Of a stretch of 8,631 nt of DNA, positions 4,895 through 8,631 are shown piece after piece (the first letter of the stretch is position 1; every line of letters begins with the position of its first letter). The stretch comes from Anaerolineae bacterium (GTDB taxonomy: Bacteria; Chloroflexota; Anaerolineae; Anaerolineales; Villigracilaceae). The stretch is from NCBI GenBank assembly GCA_003158885.1, contig PMLN01000165.1, positions 1 through 8,631 on the forward strand. The letters run 5' to 3'. Under the pieces are notes generated by a model. It had not been told where the DNA came from, ran no database searches, and saw nothing but the letters and a program-made list of their open reading frames with translations. A program made the position numbers and the translations under genes.

Positions 4895-6577
4895 TTAGAA
4901 AAAATTTTCCGTTCCGGGTAGCCGCTGCTTCTCGATGAGCAAAATACCGGCAGTGGTCAGCGCCATCAAGAGGGTTGCCATCGCCATGGCCTGGCCGTAA
5001 TTCAAAGCGCCGGGCTGGGATAGAAAGCGATAAATGGCAATGGGAATGGTGGGATAGTCGGGGCGCGCCAACAGGAGGGTCGCGCCGAATTCGCCGAGTG
5101 AAATGGTGAATGCGAAGGTGGCGGCGTTCAGTGTGGCACGGCGCAGGATCGGCCAATCCACATTTTGCCAGACACGGAACGGGGAGGCTCCCAGGGAGGC
5201 TGCGGCCTGGCGCAGCCGTTCAGGGATGGAGGCAATGGCGGGTTGTAATGTGCGGATCACAAAAGGCAATGCAACCAAAGTATGCGCCAATGGGACAACC
5301 CAGGGCGAGATCAATAAGCGGCCAAAGGCAATGATAAACCCCAAAGCAAGGGTCACGGCAGAGGCGCCCAGCGGAAGGATCAAAATCGGATCGAGAAACT
5401 TTTCAAGGCGACCGGGCCTGGCGAGCGCAGACGCGGCGGGAAAGCCAAGCAACAGCGAAAGGATCACAGTAGCGCCGGCATAACCCAATGAATTGAGCGC
5501 GGCCTGGATGGGCGGAACGTAAAACAACGAGTCGCGGCGGTTGATGAATAACTCGCTGTAATAATCGGAAGTCAAACTGTAATGGAACGGCGTTCCCCCG
5601 CCGCGAACCACATCGAGGCTGGAGACAGAACGCAGAGGCAGGGAAAGCATGGGAAGAACAAAAAACGCAAATAAAAAAACAAAAAACGCAAAAACAAATA
5701 TCTTTTCCCTGATCGTTCTGGGGTGGTGTGGATAAGCCTGGCGCGGCGCAGACTGAACCGCGACGTGCGTCGCAAGGCGCGTATAAAGGATCGAGAAGAT
5801 CAATGTGCAAAGCAGTTGAATGAACGCCAGCAATGCCGCCAGCGGAAGATTAAGCATCTGCAACGCCTGAATATATATCTCCACTTCGAGCGTTGCAAAG
5901 GTCGGGCCGCCAAGCAGAAGGATGACCCCAAAGCTGGCAAAGTCGAACAAGAAGACGAGCAGGGAGGCGGCCAATATCGAAGGACGAAGCAAAGGCAGGG
6001 TTACATGCCACCCTACGCGGCGGTTATCCGCACCCAGGGAACGCGCGGCATGTTCCAGTTTCGGGTCGAGGCCCGACAGTGCATTGCTGACCAGGCGGAT
6101 TACGATCGTCGTGTTGTAAAAGACATGAGCAATCAGGATGGCGCCCAGTGTGCCAACAAAGGGGATGGGAGAAAAGGAAGTCGAGGAATGGGTTAACCCA
6201 TTGAATAGATTTGCCAGGGCAATGTTGATCCAGCCGCGCGGACCGAGCAATGCGTTGAATCCCGCCGCGACCACAACCGTCGGCAGCATGAACGGAACGG
6301 TGGTCAGGGCACGCAAAAGCGACTTGCCATGAAAATCAAAGCGTGCAAAGAGATACGCACAGGGCAAACCGATGAGTAATGTGAGCAGGGTCGATAAAAA
6401 GGCCTGGTAAAAAGTAAAAAGCAAAACGTGAAAAACAAGTTGAAGATTATCCGCCTTGACCGTCCCGAGGTTCAATCCGAAAGCCAGGATACGGAAAAAC
6501 GGATAAAAGAATAACAGGCCCAGAAAAGTCAACGGCGCCAGCCAGAGCAGGATGCGGCGAGTCATCAGAATATTCAT
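4895..6577 (-). CDS. thiP: Thiamine ABC transporter permease, two fused domains
   Basis: A 560-residue inner-membrane permease made of two homologous halves, slightly longer than the roughly 535-residue enterobacterial ThiP. Each half ends with an EAA coupling loop that docks on the ATPase: EHAARSLGADNRRVGW with LPLLRP (175-199) and RQAAASLGASPFRVW with WPILRR (456-480). About twelve hydrophobic spans are seen, among others near 9-35, 48-78, 92-112, 142-166, 200-223, 245-266, 292-314, 366-383, 398-420, 426-446, 482-503 and 529-547. The first span of the second half, FVFAFFVFLFAFFV (294-307), comes from an A-rich 21-bp tandem duplication. The start at 6577 has no clear ribosome binding site; an in-frame ATG at 6565 is an alternative. 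Fused permeases of this kind are also found in iron(III) importers, and ThiB next door decides for thiamine. Confidence 0.9.
   Translation of the reverse strand: MNILMTRRILLWLAPLTFLGLLFFYPFFRILAFGLNLGTVKADNLQLVFHVLLFTFYQAFLSTLLTLLIGLPCAYLFARFDFHGKSLLRALTTVPFMLPTVVVAAGFNALLGPRGWINIALANLFNGLTHSSTSFSPIPFVGTLGAILIAHVFYNTTIVIRLVSNALSGLDPKLEHAARSLGADNRRVGWHVTLPLLRPSILAASLLVFLFDFASFGVILLLGGPTFATLEVEIYIQALQMLNLPLAALLAFIQLLCTLIFSILYTRLATHVAVQSAPRQAYPHHPRTIREKIFVFAFFVFLFAFFVLPMLSLPLRSVSSLDVVRGGGTPFHYSLTSDYYSELFINRRDSLFYVPPIQAALNSLGYAGATVILSLLLGFPAASALARPGRLEKFLDPILILPLGASAVTLALGFIIAFGRLLISPWVVPLAHTLVALPFVIRTLQPAIASIPERLRQAAASLGASPFRVWQNVDWPILRRATLNAATFAFTISLGEFGATLLLARPDYPTIPIAIYRFLSQPGALNYGQAMAMATLLMALTTAGILLIEKQRLPGTENFF
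5657..5698 (-). repeat. 21-bp A-rich tandem duplication inside thiP
   Basis: Two adjoining 21-mers (5657-5677 and 5678-5698 on the plus strand) match at 19 of 21 positions, each beginning AACAAAAAACGCAAA. They encode LFAFFVL and VFAFFVF in the membrane span at residues 294-307. Runs of six or seven A make the segment prone to replication slippage. Confidence 0.75.
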
Positions 6578-6594
6578 CTCAAAATTTGCAGAGA

Positions 6595-6642
6595 GGCACA
6601 GAAGGCAGGGTGCGGCTTACTGGCCAGAAATGGCGCTGTGCC
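6595..6642 (-). repeat. Imperfect hairpin in the thiB-thiP gap
   Basis: GGCACAG (6595-6601) and CTGTGCC (6636-6642) are perfect 7-bp arms around a 34-nt interior that holds a smaller GCCA/TGGC stem. The gap is 75 nt, with no promoter seen. Such a structure could protect the upstream thiB mRNA and lower permease expression relative to the binding protein. It shares 12 of 13 bases (AGGCACAGAAGGC, 6594-6606) with the thiP-thiQ gap (4837-4849). Confidence 0.4.
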
Positions 6643-6652
6643 CTTGCAATGT

Positions 6653-7765
6653 TTAATGCAGCACTGCGTCAGTCCAGGCCTGGACCCAGGCCTGCCGGTT
6701 ATTGGCGATATCATCCGAACTCAGCGTCGCAGGTTGTGAAGGGATGGGGGCAAACTTAATGAAGGCATCCGGCAGGGAAATATTCGAAACCACAGGATAG
6801 ACTGCCATCTGCCCGGGCACATCGGCCTGGAACTGCGCGCTTAACATGAAGTCAACGAATTTTTGCGCGAGAGCCAGATGCTGCGTTCCTTTGAGAATGC
6901 CGACAAATTCAATCTGATGGAAACAGCTATCGGGTCCGACCATTGCCGCGACGGACGCATCTGCAACCGGCGTCGAGGCTGACATTACTTCATAAGCCGG
7001 GTCGGTCGCATACGAGACGACCAGCGCTTGTGCGCCCTGACCGGCGGAGCCGCTGAAGTTGGTGTAATAGGCCGTTTCCCAGCCATCCACCACCACCAGG
7101 CCGTTGGCCCGCAATTGTTTCCAATAATCAAGATAGTTCGACGTTCCAAAATGTTTAATAGTGGCAAACAAAAAGTCAAGGCCGGGAGATGAAGTGGCCG
7201 GGTTCTCCATCACGAGCAAACCTTTATATTCCGGTTTGATCAAATCTTCGAGGCTTTGCGGCGCGGAGAGATTATGTGTATTGAAATAGGCCTTATCATA
7301 GACCACGCATACATAACCGTGATCCACAGGCAGGGCGCGGTCGGAGGAGTCGAGTTGAAACCCGGCGGGGATATTCTTCAGGGCAGGTGAAGCATACGGC
7401 TCATAAATATCCACACTGAGAGCTTCCGAAAGCAGGGTGTTATCCACGCCATACATCACATCCGCCAGCGGCGCGCTTTTGGAGAGGATGGCCTTGTTGA
7501 GCATTTCCCCGGCGTCGCCGCCTTTGACGAAAGTAATTTTGACATTGTGGGCTTGCTCGAAGGCCTGGATGACATTATCGCTCACGGAGAATGAATCGTG
7601 TGTCATCACGGTCAATGCTTGAGGTGCAGACCCTGTAGTGGCTTGCGGTGAAGCTGGCTTCGGTGAGCACGCTGCCGCCACCAATGCGGCCACCACCATC
7701 ACCAGCAGAACTTGTGAGACTTTTGAGACCTGTGGGACCTGTAAGACTTGTCCGACTTTTTTCAT
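6653..7765 (-). CDS. thiB: Thiamine-binding lipoprotein of an ABC importer
   Basis: A 370-residue extracytoplasmic solute-binding protein that captures thiamine and its phosphates and delivers them to ThiP. It has a basic and hydrophobic signal peptide ending VAAAC, with C33 as the probable lipidated residue; Ala rather than Leu at -3 makes the lipobox slightly atypical. A Pro, Ala, Ser and Thr linker (34-50) follows. ThiB-type motifs are TVMTHDSFSVS (52-62), KGGDAGEML (81-89), ADVMYGVDN, PVDHGYVCVVYDK, SSPGLDFL, VDGWETAYYTNF and VSYATDPAYE. The aromatic residues in the last two lie where the E. coli protein contacts thiamine. The start is clear: GGAAG five nt before the ATG. The signal peptide N-region (about 3-20) is encoded by a 9-bp tandem array, which is odd. 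A perfect inverted repeat lies in the leader. Confidence 0.93.
   Translation of the reverse strand: MKKVGQVLQVPQVSKVSQVLLVMVVAALVAAACSPKPASPQATTGSAPQALTVMTHDSFSVSDNVIQAFEQAHNVKITFVKGGDAGEMLNKAILSKSAPLADVMYGVDNTLLSEALSVDIYEPYASPALKNIPAGFQLDSSDRALPVDHGYVCVVYDKAYFNTHNLSAPQSLEDLIKPEYKGLLVMENPATSSPGLDFLFATIKHFGTSNYLDYWKQLRANGLVVVDGWETAYYTNFSGSAGQGAQALVVSYATDPAYEVMSASTPVADASVAAMVGPDSCFHQIEFVGILKGTQHLALAQKFVDFMLSAQFQADVPGQMAVYPVVSNISLPDAFIKFAPIPSQPATLSSDDIANNRQAWVQAWTDAVLH
7707..7760 (-). repeat. Six-unit 9-bp tandem array in the thiB signal peptide region
   Basis: On the plus strand six adjoining 9-mers from 7707 follow NNGACYTKT: GAGACTTTT, GAGACCTGT, GGGACCTGT, AAGACTTGT and CCGACTTTT, plus a first, more diverged AGAACTTGT. 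The core GACYT recurs at a strict 9-nt spacing. Read as thiB it gives a V-x-Q/K triplet peptide (VGQVLQVPQVSKVSQV) instead of a normal signal peptide N-region. Confidence 0.8.
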
Positions 7766-7789
7766 CTTTCTTCCTTTCTATACCTCACT

Positions 7790-7839
7790 CGGTCACAAAT
7801 TGCGCTATTTCAGAAGGTGGAAAGCGCAATTTGTGACCG
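7790..7839. repeat. Perfect 17-bp inverted repeat in the thiB leader
   Basis: CGGTCACAAATTGCGCT (7790-7806) and AGCGCAATTTGTGACCG (7823-7839) are exact reverse complements with a 16-nt loop. It fills most of the 82-nt gap between the pyrophosphokinase stop and thiB. Neither strand has a T tract after the stem, so it is not a standard terminator. It could be an operator, an mRNA-stabilising hairpin, or a miniature palindromic repeat. Confidence 0.85.
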
Positions 7840-7847
7840 TGGGTATT

Positions 7848-8513
7848 CTATAAACGACGATGCACGACCAGGAGCAACCCGGTTTCAATGCTGACCTCGG
7901 CAACGGTTTCCAGCATTTCATTGCTGATGCCGCGCGCCTTATCCGGATAAAGAGTCTCGTTATTCAGCGGCCAGCGCAGCCCATTTGTGCGAATGCCTGT
8001 AACCGTGCCATTCCAGGGGACCAACGAAACAAGATCGCGGCGTGCTCCTTCGATCCTTCCACTGAAGGCCGGGGACGGCGCTTGGGGCCGCCCCCGGCAA
8101 AAGAAGACTTCCTCCACCCCATCATCGAGGCGGCAATCGAGGGAAGCAAGCCTGGAGTCGGATAGCAGGGAAATATTTCCAAGCGTCTGATCGAGGCGGC
8201 CACCCAAGGCGCCCACGATCCGAATGGATGATGGTTTCTGCTCCAGGGCGCGATTCAAAGCCAGTTCAAGATCTGTTTCGTTCTTGTCGCGCGGATGGAG
8301 TTCGATGGGAATACCGGCTTGATTTAGTCCTTGAATTTCATCCCGGGTCGCAGAATCCATATCGCCCACCACAAAACGCGGGGATACTCCAAGAGCCAGC
8401 GCATGACGGATACCGCCATCCGCACAAAGGATGGTATCATCCGGTTTTAGGAGCTTGCGGGTTTTTTCAAGGTCGGGCAATTCGCCATTGGCAAAGATAA
8501 GGATACGGGACAT
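7848..8513 (-). CDS. thiN: Thiamine pyrophosphokinase
   Basis: A 221-residue cytoplasmic enzyme that transfers pyrophosphate from ATP to thiamine, giving the cofactor TPP and AMP. Family motifs are all present: ADGG (31-34), VVGDMDS (48-54), DKNETDLE (76-83), GALGGRLDQTLGNI (101-114), and in the C-terminal beta domain DLVSLVPWNGTVTGI (160-174), GLRWPL (178-183) and the thiamine-site GISNE (195-199). The length fits bacterial members. Residues about 139-149 (CRGRPQAPSPA) are an extra Pro-rich stretch between two strands of the C-terminal domain and are encoded by a GC-rich palindrome. The start at 8513 has only weak purines upstream and no clear Shine-Dalgarno. It is the first visible gene of the operon; only a weak promoter match (TTGCCG, 17 nt, TGCAAT) and no TPP riboswitch is seen in the 118 nt before it. 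Confidence 0.93.
   Translation of the reverse strand: MSRILIFANGELPDLEKTRKLLKPDDTILCADGGIRHALALGVSPRFVVGDMDSATRDEIQGLNQAGIPIELHPRDKNETDLELALNRALEQKPSSIRIVGALGGRLDQTLGNISLLSDSRLASLDCRLDDGVEEVFFCRGRPQAPSPAFSGRIEGARRDLVSLVPWNGTVTGIRTNGLRWPLNNETLYPDKARGISNEMLETVAEVSIETGLLLVVHRRL
8068..8098 (-). repeat. GC-rich palindromic element inside the pyrophosphokinase gene
   Basis: GCCGGGGACGGC (8068-8079) and GCCGCCCCCGGC (8087-8098) pair over 12 bp around a 7-nt loop; the single mismatch becomes a G-U pair in the mRNA. The 31-nt element coincides with the residues (about 139-149) that the enzyme family lacks. Its core GCCGGGGACGGC differs at one base from GCCGAGGACGGC at 8584-8595, upstream of the same gene. 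Confidence 0.65.
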
Positions 8514-8580
8514 ATTGTTTTCTCTACTATTCAGGTTTACCTTAATTGCATTACAAGTTTATGCTTTCGGCAACGTCCCC

Positions 8581-8598
8581 GCCGCCGAGGACGGCGGC
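8581..8598. repeat. GC-rich hairpin upstream of the pyrophosphokinase gene
   Basis: GCCGCCG (8581-8587) and CGGCGGC (8592-8598) form a perfect 7-bp stem with an AGGA loop. No T tract follows on either strand, so it is not a convincing terminator for whatever lies upstream. Its core matches 11 of 12 bases with the palindrome inside the downstream gene, which suggests one repeat family. Confidence 0.65.
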
Positions 8599-8631
8599 TT
8601 TAGCAAGAATTATTTGTCAGGCAATTTGTGT

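Noticed and set aside
5723..6196. 157-codon plus-strand open frame
   Set aside because: Antisense shadow of thiP; highly charged with no family motif.
7707..7760. CRISPR-like array
   Set aside because: Units are 9 bp with no spacers and lie within the coding sequence of thiB.
7790..7839. Rho-independent terminator for the pyrophosphokinase gene
   Set aside because: The stem is strong, but no T tract follows on either strand and the downstream genes are on the same strand and functionally linked.
8609..8631. Possible end of an upstream minus-strand gene (a short frame closing with TAA)
   Set aside because: Only about six codons are visible, which is too little to support a gene call.

Overview
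The window reads as a stretch of chromosome from a free-living bacterium, most likely a Chloroflexota member of the Anaerolineae type. This is an inference from three things: the gene families (a long DUF2085 protein beside DUF4126, and a phosphofructokinase of the mixed ATP/PPi type), the roughly 50% GC composition, and the many short 9-bp-period repeats and GC-rich palindromes. No ribosomal or other marker gene is present to prove it.

Layout, left to right. Positions 1-148 hold the 5' end of a PadR-family regulator on the minus strand, with a near-consensus promoter and a small dyad over its -10 box. Positions 149-467 are non-coding and carry an 11-bp inverted repeat. A 360-residue 6-phosphofructokinase (minus strand, 468-1550) is divergent from a plus-strand operon of three membrane proteins of unknown function: a 280-residue DUF2085 protein (1649-2491, apparently leaderless), a DUF4126 protein (2508-3077) and a 74-residue single-span protein (3110-3334). 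That operon ends at a terminator that probably works in both directions and is shared with the convergent operon to its right.

The right 60% is a minus-strand thiamine salvage operon, read right to left: thiamine pyrophosphokinase (8513-7848), the ThiB-type binding lipoprotein (7765-6653), the fused two-domain permease ThiP (6577-4895), the ATPase ThiQ (4821-3808) and a DUF402 nucleotide phosphohydrolase-like protein whose start overlaps the thiQ stop in an ATGA junction. Taken together: ThiB captures thiamine outside the membrane, ThiP/ThiQ import it, and the kinase converts it directly to thiamine pyrophosphate. The DUF402 protein is the unexplained member. I see no TPP riboswitch in the window.

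The most unusual content is small-scale sequence structure inside and between genes: a palindromic element apparently inserted in frame in the pyrophosphokinase gene, with a relative just upstream; a perfect 17-bp inverted repeat ahead of thiB; a six-unit 9-bp array encoding the N-region of the ThiB signal peptide; 9-bp-period remnants in the operon gaps; and short tandem duplications in thiP, in the small membrane protein and over the DUF4126 start site.
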